NCBI RefSeq assembly: GCF_002266425.1
Contig: NZ_NPMN01000002.1
Location: forward strand, 62,001-126,000
DNA: 64,000 nucleotides
DNA from: Tissierella sp. P1
GTDB taxonomy: Bacteria > Bacillota > Clostridia > Tissierellales > Tissierellaceae
Reading direction: 5' to 3'
The notes under the pieces were generated by a model. It was not told where the DNA came from. It searched no databases and was given only the letters and a program-made list of their open reading frames with translations. Position numbers and translations under genes: made by a program. Below are positions 43,275-52,306 of this stretch, in pieces; the stretch's first letter is position 1, and each line of letters opens with the position of its first letter.

Positions 43275-43918
43275 ATGAAGCTATTAGATGATTTATGTAA
43301 TCATTTATATGATATGGACGTGGAGTGGCATCTTTGTGGAGGATTTGCTATTGATGTTTTTTTAGGAAGTATAACAAGGAAGCATAAAGATATAGATATA
43401 ACTGTTAGTTTGATGATATGGAAGTATGTATTCAGTACCTAAAATCAAAGGGGTGGGAGATAGATGCACCCGTTGGTAATCAAAGATTAGTGCCAGTAGA
43501 ATTTGCTCTTGAGAATTCAGAATTATATTTTGATAATATTTGGTGTTACAAAAAAAATTCTGATTTTATAAAGACTGAGAAAACCGATGGCGTATTTAGA
43601 TATGTGAAGTTTATTGATAGAGAACAAACAGAGCTAGATTTTATAGAGGTTTTATTTAATAAAGTAGAAAATGGCATTTTTTATTATCAAAAAAATCACA
43701 ACATTATGATTAATACAGATAAGGCTTTTATAAAAAAAGATAAAATTAGTATTCTCGCTCCAGAAGTTATATTACTTTATAAGTCAAGAAATTATGAGAA
43801 TAATGATTATAAACATGACTTTGATGCAGTAATAAATAAGCTTGAAAAAGAAAGATATGATTGGTTTATAAATGCTATGAATATAGTATATCCAGAGGGA
43901 CATCCATGGATTAAGTAA
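43275..43918 (+). pseudogene. Aminoglycoside-type nucleotidyltransferase, one-base frameshift
   Basis: The start WHLCGGFAIDVFLGS and RKHKDIDITVSF give the GG...DxD catalytic pattern of LinB/AadB-like nucleotidyltransferases. The frame breaks at 43409-43411: one more T in AGTTTGATG restores FDDMEVCIQYLKSKGWEID and a 214-codon gene ending MNIVYPEGHPWIK. The second half is intact. It may be a real inactivation or a base-calling error. GTGAGG lies ahead of the ATG. Confidence 0.83.
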
Positions 43919-43986
43919 GTACCTTTCGTCTGCAATTCGTGGTTAAGTTATAGAGATTTTATGTTGTTTTAATGGAGGAAAAAATT

Positions 43987-44895
43987 ATGAATGAAAATAT
44001 TGAGAATATACTCTATGATTATTCTATTGGGAAAATACTAATGATGCAACCAATAAATAAAGGAAATACTTCAGACGCAAGTTATATCTTATCAAATAAA
44101 GGACAATGGGTTCTACGAAAGTTAAAAAATATAGAGCAAGGTGTAACTGAGTATGCTATATCAAATATTTTAGCTAATGATGATATATGTCCCAAAATAG
44201 TTACAACTAAATCTAATATTGGATATAGCCATTATTTAGGAAATTACTATAACCTATAGGAATATATACCTTCTCAGCCTATAAAAAATGATTTGGAAAC
44301 ATTTAAAGAATTGGGAAGAGTTTTAGGTATACTACATAGTAAGCTAAAAAATAATACAGATTTGATTGAACAAGAAGATAGATTTAGCTTGGAAGATCTA
44401 TGGAAACAAACTAAGAATAAATGGAAAGATGTTCAAAAACAATTTGATTGCTCCACATTTACTGCGAGTAATTTTGAAGAATTAATCGATGAGATGGCTA
44501 CATATCAAAATATAAAGAATACATTTATACATGGAGACTTGGGAAAATGGAATTTGCTATATAATTCACCAAAAGTATACATTATTGATTTTGGCGAGGT
44601 CAGAAAGGGAGATAATCATTTAGATATTGCAGCTATTTTAACATCCATGATTAGCTTTGATTTAAGTGAAGAGTTTACTTGTAAATATTTACGTGCTTTT
44701 CATGAAGAATATAAAAACTATATGGAGGATTCCAAATGGGAAAAATTACAGAAGAATATTCAGTTGTGGATATTGAGAGGCATGCTTGCATTATTACTTT
44801 ATTCTAGTAATAAACCAAATTTTATTGAAAGTGTAAAAAAGATGATAGATTTAGAACTAAAATTAAGTAATATCATTTGTGAAAATTTCATATAA
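43987..44895 (+). pseudogene. Aminoglycoside phosphotransferase-like kinase, in-frame TAG
   Basis: Kinase-fold protein of the APH/choline-kinase group. The N-lobe has NKGNTSDASYILSNKGQWV and LRKL with the ATP-binding Lys. The C-lobe carries FIHGDLGKWNLLY (HGDxxxxN) and YIIDFGEVRKGDN (DFG-like). TAG at 44257-44259 splits it after YYNL; EYIPSQPIKND follows in frame. APH proteins often have LQEYI here, so CAG to TAG is likely. GGAGG is 8 bases ahead of ATG 43987. Confidence 0.82.
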
Positions 44896-45004
44896 TACTA
44901 TTTTTGTGTAGAGGGTACTACATTTTCTCTGACACTAGCCATATTAAATAGTAAACATAATGAAAGAAGTTCTTAAATATATGCTAGTTAAGGATGTGAA
45001 GAAT

Positions 45005-45710
45005 ATGACAAAAATTGATTTTTATTATTGGGGAGACCAATGTCCACATAATTATAAAATAAAAGAGTTATTAAATATCTTTTCAGGTGATAAGAGATGT
45101 AAAATTAATTTATTTGATATATCAAAAAATCATAAGATTGCTCAATATTTAAATATATTTTCTCCTAATATGATTGTAATTGATGATAATTTAAGATGGC
45201 ATGGACCTATTTCTATGGATAACTTAGAAAGTATTTTAAATGGGATTATACCAAAGGCGAGACCTTATAATGTTAAAATAAGTAATAATATTATTATAGG
45301 AGATATAAAAGATTTAACAGAAAAAACAATTACAGATACTTGTGTTCTATGTTCTTCTTCTAAGAAAAATGTTTATTGTAATGAGAAAGGAAATTGGATA
45401 AAAACTTTAAGGGAAAAATATAATCTCCCATACATTGGAAAACTCCATTACTTAAATAAAGTTTGTATTGGAGGAGCAGAATTTGTTCCTTCAGTAGCAG
45501 TTCCATATCCTATACCTAAGGCTAGAGGAAGAATTACCTGAATTAGGATTTAAATCTATAATAGCCATAGCTTCCGAGAATACCCCATTTCCAAATGGTC
45601 CACTTAATTGGTTTTTAGATAAAGGATATATAGATTTAGGTTTTATATATAACGAAGAAAGACATTTTGCTAAGATGCATTTAGTAAAGAAGGATTTGAT
45701 AGATAGATAG
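45005..45710 (+). pseudogene. Thioredoxin-fold protein with C-terminal domain, internal lesion
   Basis: The N-terminus KIDFYYWGDQCPHNYKIKEL resembles a thioredoxin-like fold with a CxxN motif. The middle has CVLCSSSKKNVYCNEKGNW and IGGAEFVPSVAVPYPIPK. Just after this the frame changes (about 45524) and LEEELPELGFKSIIAIASEN to HLVKKDLIDR follows in another frame. The join looks like a small internal deletion, not just one base. AAGGATG lies before ATG 45005. I do not recognise the full-length family. Confidence 0.5.
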
Positions 45711-45738
45711 GTCAAATATAAAACGAGGGGGTATAGGC

Positions 45739-46347
45739 ATGACTATTTATCTTGTAAGACATGGAAAGGAAGAGGAAGGATTTAGGGGAGGATGGAGTCA
45801 AAGAGGTTTAGCGGACGAAGGAAAGAAGCAAGCTCAGATACTTGCTGAATATTTACATGAAAATAAAGAGAGATTTAATTTTAATAGAATAATTAGTAGT
45901 GATTTAAATAGAGCAAAAGAAACAGCATCCTATATTGCTAAAAAGTGTGAAATGAAAGTTGAATTAGAGCAGAAATGGAGAGAACATAACAATGGAATAA
46001 TGGCTGGCATGTCAAATGAAAAAGCTAAAACAGCATTTCCAGGTTTATACTTTAACACATTGGGAATGGATGAAAGATATCTAGGAGGAGAAAGTCCAAG
46101 AGAATTTTTATATAGAATAGAAAGAACGTTTTATAAGTTAGTAGATGAAGTTTCCACCAAAAATGAAGATATATTAGTAGTTACACATGGTGGAGTGATA
46201 AATATCATATATCATTTAATAAAAGAGATAGAGTGGAGCAATAAAAATAAGGTTTTCAAGTCTGAAAACACAAGTATACATAAGGTTGAATTGGATGAAG
46301 GAAAAATGAAAATAACTTTAAGTAACTACATAGATCATTTGAATTGA
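45739..46347 (+). CDS. Histidine phosphatase (phosphoglycerate mutase-like), 202 aa
   Basis: The RHG motif is at residues 7-9 (IYLVRHGKEEEG), which gives the phosphorylated histidine. RIISSDLNRAKETASYIA and LEQKWREHNNGIMAGM follow, and the second histidine lies in VVTHGGVINI. Broad-specificity phosphatases of this type act on sugar phosphates or nucleotides. GAGGGGG precedes the ATG. A related gene lies at 49512. Confidence 0.9.
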   Translation: MTIYLVRHGKEEEGFRGGWSQRGLADEGKKQAQILAEYLHENKERFNFNRIISSDLNRAKETASYIAKKCEMKVELEQKWREHNNGIMAGMSNEKAKTAFPGLYFNTLGMDERYLGGESPREFLYRIERTFYKLVDEVSTKNEDILVVTHGGVINIIYHLIKEIEWSNKNKVFKSENTSIHKVELDEGKMKITLSNYIDHLN

Positions 46348-46396
46348 TTTAATAGATATTTCTTTCATTACCTAGGATGATTTAAGGAGGACATAA

Positions 46397-46978
46397 ATGG
46401 ATTATATAAAACAAATTGTTAATTTCACTCCTGCCAATGAACAGGAAATTCAAGATAAAAGGATAATTCTTGATTATATAGAAAAATTTCCTCATAATAT
46501 TTTGTTAAGAGAAAATGAATTTGCACATATTACAAGTTCTGGATTTATAATGAATAAATCACTGGATAAAGTACTAATGGTTCATCACAATATACGAAAT
46601 ACTTGGGCTTGGACTGGCGGACATGTTGATGGTGATGCAGACTTTTTACATGTTGCAATTAAAGAGGCAAAAGAAGAAACAGGGATAAACACATTAACGG
46701 CTCTTATAGAAAACATTGTATCTATTGATATTCTACCTGTATTTGGACATGTGAGAAAAAATAAGTATGTTAGTGCACATTTGCACCTTTCAGTAGCATA
46801 TATTCTTATTGCAAGTGAAGAAGAAACACTTATAGTAAATGAAGATGAAAACAGTGATGTTAGTTGGTTTGCTTTAGATAGATTTACTGAGGATTACTTT
46901 GATTCTAATGATGTTTATTTATATAATAAATTAATTCATAGGGCTTTGCTTATTAGAGATAAGATTATAAGCTATTAG
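46397..46978 (+). CDS. NUDIX hydrolase (193 aa)
   Basis: The Nudix box reads GGHVDGDADFLHVAIKEAKE, then ETGI. Before it SGFIMNKSLDKVLMVHHNIR and WAWTGGH; after it LSVAYILIASEEE and VSWFALD. The longer N-terminus than in other array NUDIX proteins (about 45 aa before the fold) fits the group often annotated as DNA mismatch repair or 8-oxo-dGTP-like, but the substrate is open. AAGGAGG precedes the ATG. Confidence 0.9.
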   Translation: MDYIKQIVNFTPANEQEIQDKRIILDYIEKFPHNILLRENEFAHITSSGFIMNKSLDKVLMVHHNIRNTWAWTGGHVDGDADFLHVAIKEAKEETGINTLTALIENIVSIDILPVFGHVRKNKYVSAHLHLSVAYILIASEEETLIVNEDENSDVSWFALDRFTEDYFDSNDVYLYNKLIHRALLIRDKIISY

Positions 46979-47096
46979 TTTAGGAGTAATAAAAGCCATG
47001 CAAGCTTTCTTAAATTCTTGTAGCGTTGAAGGATACTTATGCAAGGTAGATTTTATAGATAAGTAGAAATTATTTATATTTTTTAAGGAGGAACTT

Positions 47097-47621
47097 ATGA
47101 TTAATATTGAAGGAAATAGAATATACTTAAGAACATTTACAAGGGAAGAATATCATCAATTTTGGAAATCGTATATCCCAGATCCAATTATGGATCCCAA
47201 TCCTTATGTTTATAATAAAGAAGAAGTAGATACAGGATATGATTCTATCACTAAAAAAGAATCATGGTATCCGAGGGTAGGGATTTTTTTATCAGATGAA
47301 ACCCTAATAGGTGAATTATCTTTTAAAAGGATTAATCATGGAAAAAGTCAATGTGAACTTGGCATTGCTCTTGTTAATGATAAATATAAGGGGTTAGGAT
47401 ATGGAACAGAAGCAGTTGAAATGGCAATAGATTATGCATTTAATGTTTTAGAACTTAATTACATATATGCTGATACAATGGGTTCCAATCTTAGAATGCA
47501 AAGGATATTCGATAGGCTTGGATTTGAATTTATCAATAGAGAAGAGCATCGTTATGATATGCATGATAGATGGGAAGACAAATTGAACTATATGTTAAAA
47601 AACACAAATAGATTAAAGTAA
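47097..47621 (+). CDS. GNAT N-acetyltransferase (174 aa)
   Basis: RimJ/RimL-like GNAT: GNRIYLRTFTREEYHQFWKS opens the fold, GIALVNDKYKGLGYGTEAVE holds the acetyl-CoA loop (KGLGYG), and NLRMQRIFDRLGFEFINREE closes it. AAGGAGG lies ahead of the ATG. Single gene. The acceptor is unknown. Confidence 0.88.
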   Translation: MINIEGNRIYLRTFTREEYHQFWKSYIPDPIMDPNPYVYNKEEVDTGYDSITKKESWYPRVGIFLSDETLIGELSFKRINHGKSQCELGIALVNDKYKGLGYGTEAVEMAIDYAFNVLELNYIYADTMGSNLRMQRIFDRLGFEFINREEHRYDMHDRWEDKLNYMLKNTNRLK

Positions 47622-47744
47622 GGAATATTATCAATAAATTATATTTTAAGAGATGTAAAAGAAGTAAATATTATTTATATAATTGACAGATAAATAAGGA
47701 TTTATAGCATATAGCAAAATAATAATTTGTTGAGGAGGTACCAT

Positions 47745-48215
47745 ATGCTAGGACATTTAGGATTTTCATATATAGGTCTGATATATTTACTAATGTTATT
47801 TATTCCAAATATTATTTGGAGTAAGAATCAGCCAATAGATTATGACAATACCCAAGAGAATAAAATATTATTATTACTTGAACGTGCTGGACAAGTATGT
47901 TGTACCTGTATCGTATTGATTTTTAGTGATTTTAATATTGTTTCATTTTCATCAAGGAGTTTATGGTTAATATCATCATTTTTACTGATGATTTTTTATG
48001 AGATTTGTTGGATTAGATATTTTATGAATGAACATATAGAAGAAAATTTTTATCGTAGTTTTTGTGGGATTCCCGTACCTCTTGCGAGTCTGCCTGTCAT
48101 GGCCTTTTTACTATTGGGTATTTATGGCAAAGTTATTTGGCTGATTGCATCTGCCATCATAATTGGTATAGGACATATAGGAATACATATTCAACATGTA
48201 AAAGCAATAAAATAA
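47745..48215 (+). CDS. Membrane protein of unknown function (156 aa)
   Basis: Four or five hydrophobic segments (for example FSYIGLIYLLMLFIPNIIW and ASLPVMAFLLLGIYG). No catalytic motif is visible. GAGGAGG is 9 bases ahead of the ATG at 47745; an in-frame TTG at 47727 lacks a ribosome site. Families of this size are annotated only as uncharacterised membrane proteins. Confidence 0.65.
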   Translation: MLGHLGFSYIGLIYLLMLFIPNIIWSKNQPIDYDNTQENKILLLLERAGQVCCTCIVLIFSDFNIVSFSSRSLWLISSFLLMIFYEICWIRYFMNEHIEENFYRSFCGIPVPLASLPVMAFLLLGIYGKVIWLIASAIIIGIGHIGIHIQHVKAIK

Positions 48216-48332
48216 GCTTAATAAATTCTAATTTATATGATTGAACAAAATGAACATAGCATGTTGTTTAGTCAATACATATTCTTTTCATCTTGTACAA
48301 TAAAGATATTTATATTTTGGGAGGATAAATAA

Positions 48333-48776
48333 ATGATACATTTAGAAGAAGTTACGCCAGATAATTGGAGAATTGTAAATGAGTTAAGGGTTAGCAAAGA
48401 GCAAGAGAGTTTTGTTTCTCCTAATGTGAGAATCCTTGCAAGGGCATATGCATATAGAGATGAAGTCAGTGAGGCGTTAATTATCTGTAATGATGATGAA
48501 ATGATTGGGCTGTTATTTTATAGAGAATGGCCGTCTAGTTGCTATATTCTAGATCAATTTATGATTGATGAAGGATTTCAAGGGATGGGTTATGCTAGGG
48601 CCGCATTAGAGCTTATTCTTAACAGAATGAAGGAGAAGGGTAAATATAATCGTGTTAAGCTTTGCTATTGTAAGGGAAATGAGGCTGCTGTAAATCTATT
48701 TACCAGTATTGGATTTTATCATACGTATGAAGAAGAAGAGGATGATGATGAAATTATCATGGCACTTGACTTTTAA
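48333..48776 (+). CDS. GNAT N-acetyltransferase (147 aa)
   Basis: Similar in layout to spermidine/spermine-type GNATs: LEEVTPDNWRIVNELRVSKE at the start, YILDQFMIDEGFQGMGYARA with the acetyl-CoA loop (FQGMGYA), and NEAAVNLFTSIGFYHTYEEE at the end. Polyamine acetylation is possible but not shown. GGAGG precedes the ATG. An imperfect inverted repeat begins at its stop codon. Confidence 0.87.
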   Translation: MIHLEEVTPDNWRIVNELRVSKEQESFVSPNVRILARAYAYRDEVSEALIICNDDEMIGLLFYREWPSSCYILDQFMIDEGFQGMGYARAALELILNRMKEKGKYNRVKLCYCKGNEAAVNLFTSIGFYHTYEEEEDDDEIIMALDF

Positions 48777-48866
48777 GTGAAGAAAAGGATTATACTTAGT
48801 AAACTACGTGTAGTATAGTCTATATTTTAAGATATTATATCCTTTCACGGAGAGCAAAGTTTGGTT
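48777..48866 (+). repeat. attC-like element E15 with long imperfect inverted repeat
   Basis: GTGAAGAAAAGGATTATA (48777-48794) pairs imperfectly with TATTATATCCTTTCAC (48833-48848), with the smaller palindrome ACTACGTGTAGT inside, so the segment folds into a long bulged hairpin. CCTTTCACGGAGAGCAAAG (48841-48859) matches the core of E1. This is the only copy I see right of 42 kb. Confidence 0.45.
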
Positions 48867-48895
48867 AAAGATATGCCTTATAGGAGGAGATAAAT

Positions 48896-49414
48896 ATGGC
48901 CAATCAAGTATATGCTATTTGGATATTAGATGAAACTACTAATCAAAAATTAGATGAGTTAAGAAAGGCATTAGAACTATTTGACATTGAATATAATCCT
49001 ATCTATGGACATATTACATTTGCAAGTTTTATAGATATTGATATAGATAAAATTTTGGAGTATACCAAGAAATTTGTAAAGGGAAAAAAATCATTCTATA
49101 TAAATTGCTCAGCATTGGGTTTTCTAACAACTAATTGTATAGCTTGCATACCTTCTACTTCAGGAAAATTATTAGAATATTATGAGGAATATCATCAAGA
49201 ATATGATTCTTATTGCAACATGTGGACAAGTGTTGATTCAGGATTATGGTTACCTCATATATCTCTCTATTATAGTGAAATAGAAGACTTAGGTGGGATT
49301 ATTGGTGAAATGTCAAAAAGATTTATTCAATTCAAAGGGAAAATTGTTCGCATGGAATTATCTGTTGTAAATGAAAAGGACTTTAATATAATATATTCTC
49401 ACGATTTAGAATGA
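48896..49414 (+). CDS. 2'-5' RNA ligase/2H phosphoesterase-like protein (172 aa)
   Basis: Two HxT/S motifs of the 2H superfamily are present: YGHITFASF near residue 38 and LPHISLYYS near residue 121. The fold fits cyclic phosphodiesterase/2'-5' RNA ligase-like enzymes, which act on RNA ends or cyclic nucleotides. AGGAGG precedes the ATG. Stand-alone gene after E15. Confidence 0.82.
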   Translation: MANQVYAIWILDETTNQKLDELRKALELFDIEYNPIYGHITFASFIDIDIDKILEYTKKFVKGKKSFYINCSALGFLTTNCIACIPSTSGKLLEYYEEYHQEYDSYCNMWTSVDSGLWLPHISLYYSEIEDLGGIIGEMSKRFIQFKGKIVRMELSVVNEKDFNIIYSHDLE

Positions 49415-49511
49415 TAAAGGAATATTAGTTAAGTTTCAGCTTAGTAAATCATTAGCATATATCAAAATAATTAAATTAGAGATTTACGAGACATGATAAG
49501 GGGGAAGTAGG

Positions 49512-50132
49512 ATGGAAATATTAGTGGTAAGACATGGACAGTCTATTGCTGATTTAGAAGATAGACATGAAGGGCGAGCAGATTTTGAACTTACAGAATT
49601 AGGATATAGACAAGCTAAATGTGCTGGGAAATGGATAAAAGATCATTATGAAATTGATATTATTTTAAGCAGTCCACTAAAGAGAGCAGCAAAAACGGCT
49701 GAGTTTATAAGTGAAGAAACTGGTATAGACATAATCTTTGATGATGAGTTAATGGAGTGGAATAATGGTTTATTAGCAGGTTTATATCGTTCAGAAGCAA
49801 ATGAGAAATTTCCTATTCCAAAAGGTGGAAGAAAGCCTCATGATGAATTTGCACAATCAGAGTCATATATTAATTTTAGAGCTAGAGCAGAGATGTTTTG
49901 GTCAAAGTTTATATATAAATATGAGAAAGAAGAAAATAAAACTAGGATATGTATAGTGTCACATGGTGGAATGATAAATATGCTTTTTAGAAGTTTTATG
50001 ATGCTACCAGTTAATACCGATTCATATATAAGTACTGGTGATGCGGGGATGCATTTATGGAAGGTGAGTGGTAACGAAAGAAGGATTATATTTTTAAATA
50101 AGCAGGAACATTTATTAAGGCTAAATGAGTAA
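49512..50132 (+). CDS. Histidine phosphatase (phosphoglycerate mutase-like), 206 aa
   Basis: RHG at residues 7-9 (ILVVRHGQSIADLE), LSSPLKRAAKTAEFISEET in the middle, ELMEWNNGLLAG next, and the second histidine in IVSHGGMINM. A complete catalytic set. Related to, but not a close copy of, the gene at 45739. GGGGG precedes the ATG. Confidence 0.9.
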   Translation: MEILVVRHGQSIADLEDRHEGRADFELTELGYRQAKCAGKWIKDHYEIDIILSSPLKRAAKTAEFISEETGIDIIFDDELMEWNNGLLAGLYRSEANEKFPIPKGGRKPHDEFAQSESYINFRARAEMFWSKFIYKYEKEENKTRICIVSHGGMINMLFRSFMMLPVNTDSYISTGDAGMHLWKVSGNERRIIFLNKQEHLLRLNE

Positions 50133-50180
50133 ATTCATTAAAGTAATTAAAGATAAAAAAGAGCTAAAGAGGTGAAAATT

Positions 50181-50570
50181 ATGTATCATCAAGATTGGAT
50201 AATGAGGCAGATTACAAGCTTTATACATATGATAGGGAAGGTATTATTTAAGAAGGATAGTGTGGAACTAAATATCCACGGTGAAAGTAATTCTGAAAAA
50301 GTTCACCTATTATACGAAAGGTTAATAAACCTGATAAATAATCTAAAAGTCAATGAAGCAGAAGACCTATTGTTTGAAAATATAGAAACAAATGATTTAA
50401 TATACATAAAAATAGCTATGGATTTTTATGATAAAGTAAATAAATTGAGTGATGAAGAATTAGAAGAAGCAGACTTTAGTCGTGAAGAAATAAAATTAGG
50501 TCTTGAAGATATATTGAGGTTATATAGTATTAAATTTGAAGGTTTAGGGATTAGCTGGAAGGAATATTGA
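50181..50570 (+). CDS. DUF6483-like protein (129 aa)
   Basis: A small helical protein. MYHQDWIMRQITSFIHMIGK at the start and DFYDKVNKLSDEELEEADFS, then LEDILRLYSIKFEGLG, match a short uncharacterised Clostridia family I know as DUF6483. No enzyme motif. AAGAGGTG lies before ATG 50181. The following 90 bases contain only an 11-codon frame. Confidence 0.6.
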   Translation: MYHQDWIMRQITSFIHMIGKVLFKKDSVELNIHGESNSEKVHLLYERLINLINNLKVNEAEDLLFENIETNDLIYIKIAMDFYDKVNKLSDEELEEADFSREEIKLGLEDILRLYSIKFEGLGISWKEY

Positions 50571-50660
50571 TGAGATATATGCTAACGAGTACAGGGGTTT
50601 GGACTTGAGGTGAGGTAAATGAATAGAAAAGAATATTATAGAGAACTTAGGTGATTTTAA

Positions 50661-51302
50661 ATGGAGAAATTACTAGATAAAATAATAGAAAAGCATACTT
50701 TACAAAAAAACTTAATCATAGGAATTGATGGCTTAGGGGGAGCTGGTAAGACCACAATAGTTAACTCATTAAAGTTACAATTGAACAATAGAGATTATAA
50801 TACAGCTATACTACATATTGATGATTTCATACATCCAAAAAATATTAGATATAATGAATCTAAAGAAGAATGGTATTGCTATTATAATATCCAATGGAGA
50901 TACGATTATTTAATTAAAGAGATTTTGATGCCAATAAAGGAAGGAATCGAAATTGACAAGGAAATTGAAATATATGATAAAGATAATGATATATATACTT
51001 TAGAACAAATAAAAATACCTCAAGGTTCAATTATATTATTGGAAGGCATATTTTTACAAAGGAAAGAGATAAGAGAATACTTTGATTACGTAATTTATCT
51101 AGATGTGCCAAAAGAGGTGAGATTAAATCGTGTAATAAATAGAGACAAGTATATAGGAAATTCGGAAGAAATAAAATCGAAATATGAAAGACGATATTTT
51201 CCAGCGGAAGATAAATATATTGAAGAATATAGCCCTATCCAAAATTCTGACTATGTATTAAATTATGTTAGAAAGGAAGAGGAGAATATCTATATGTTAT
51301 GA
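50661..51302 (+). CDS. Uridine-kinase-like P-loop kinase (213 aa)
   Basis: Walker A GLGGAGKT at residues 24-31 follows LIIGID. LHIDDFIHPKNIRYNES matches the uridine kinase/phosphoribulokinase-like acceptor region, and IILLEGIFLQRKEIREYFDY with the lid RDKYIGNSEEIKSKYERRYF complete it. Probable nucleoside or small-molecule kinase. The ribosome site is weak (CTTAGGTG). Single gene. Confidence 0.85.
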   Translation: MEKLLDKIIEKHTLQKNLIIGIDGLGGAGKTTIVNSLKLQLNNRDYNTAILHIDDFIHPKNIRYNESKEEWYCYYNIQWRYDYLIKEILMPIKEGIEIDKEIEIYDKDNDIYTLEQIKIPQGSIILLEGIFLQRKEIREYFDYVIYLDVPKEVRLNRVINRDKYIGNSEEIKSKYERRYFPAEDKYIEEYSPIQNSDYVLNYVRKEEENIYML

Positions 51303-51378
51303 GTCAATAAACTAGAACTATTAGACTGCTATATTTGTTAAATAGACAAGAAGTAACTATATATTAGGAGGGAATTGT

Positions 51379-52206
51379 ATGATTGAAATACCAGAAGCTA
51401 TCACCTTATCATGTCAAATAAATGAAACTTTAAGAGGCAAAAAGATTAATGATGTTATTACTAATCAATCACCCCATAAGTTTGCTTGGTATTATGGTGA
51501 TCCTAGTGAGTATAATTCAAAATTAAATGGTAAGATCATAGAGGAAGCTTGTGCATATGCCGGTTTGGTTGAAATCAGCTTAGGTGATATTATATTATTA
51601 TTAGGTGATGGAGTAAATTTGCGATACTTTGATAAAGGTCAGAAATTGCCACAAAAGCATCAATTGTTAATACAGTTTGACGATAGTTCTTCACTTGTTG
51701 CATCTATTCAAATGTACGGTGGAATATGGTGTTTTAAAGATGGAGAATTCGATAATGTATATTATGAATTAGCTAAAGAGAAACCATCTCCTTTATCTAG
51801 AGAATTTGATTTTAAGTATTATGAAAAAATTATATCGGATGAAAATTTACAGAAGAAAAGTGTAAAATTTCTTTTAGCTACAGAACAACGTATACCTGGT
51901 CTTGGAAATGGAGTATTACAAGATATATTATTTAATGTCAAACTTCATCCTAAAAGAAAGATATCAACACTTTCAAATGAAGAGATAGAGAGACTATATC
52001 ACTCTATTAAATCTACTTTGAATGAGATGGTGACAAAAGGTGGACGAGATACAGAAAAGGATTTATTTGGATGTTCTGGAGGTTATGCTACAAAATTAAG
52101 CAAGAATACCGTGAAAGAGCCATGTAAGATTTGTGGCAAGAATATCATTAAGGAAGCTTATCTGGGAGGAAGTATTTATTATTGTGAAGGATGTCAGTTA
52201 CAATAA
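51379..52206 (+). CDS. Fpg/Nei-family DNA glycosylase-like protein with altered N-terminus
   Basis: A 275-aa protein of the formamidopyrimidine-DNA glycosylase/endonuclease VIII family: helix-two-turn-helix around RIPGLGNGVLQDILFNVKLH, and a C-terminal zinc finger CKICGKN...YYCEGCQ. Active enzymes begin (M)PELPEVE with catalytic Pro2-Glu3; here the start is MIEIPEAI, so Pro2 is Ile and the base-excision chemistry may be changed or absent. AGGAGGG precedes the ATG. Confidence 0.85.
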   Translation: MIEIPEAITLSCQINETLRGKKINDVITNQSPHKFAWYYGDPSEYNSKLNGKIIEEACAYAGLVEISLGDIILLLGDGVNLRYFDKGQKLPQKHQLLIQFDDSSSLVASIQMYGGIWCFKDGEFDNVYYELAKEKPSPLSREFDFKYYEKIISDENLQKKSVKFLLATEQRIPGLGNGVLQDILFNVKLHPKRKISTLSNEEIERLYHSIKSTLNEMVTKGGRDTEKDLFGCSGGYATKLSKNTVKEPCKICGKNIIKEAYLGGSIYYCEGCQLQ

Positions 52207-52306
52207 ATAAACTTTTATATTAATTACTGTGGTATATAGTGAAATAATTGGATTTTGAGAGCAATGGATTGAATGGAAATAAATGATGAAATGAGGAGAT
52301 TTATAT

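Noticed and set aside
23755-44259. Genome-wide recoding of TAG (for example pyrrolysine)
   Set aside because: Many intact genes here end normally in TAG (for instance at 1747, 19689, 21150, 30965, 31602 and 33441), and read-through would extend them into non-coding DNA.
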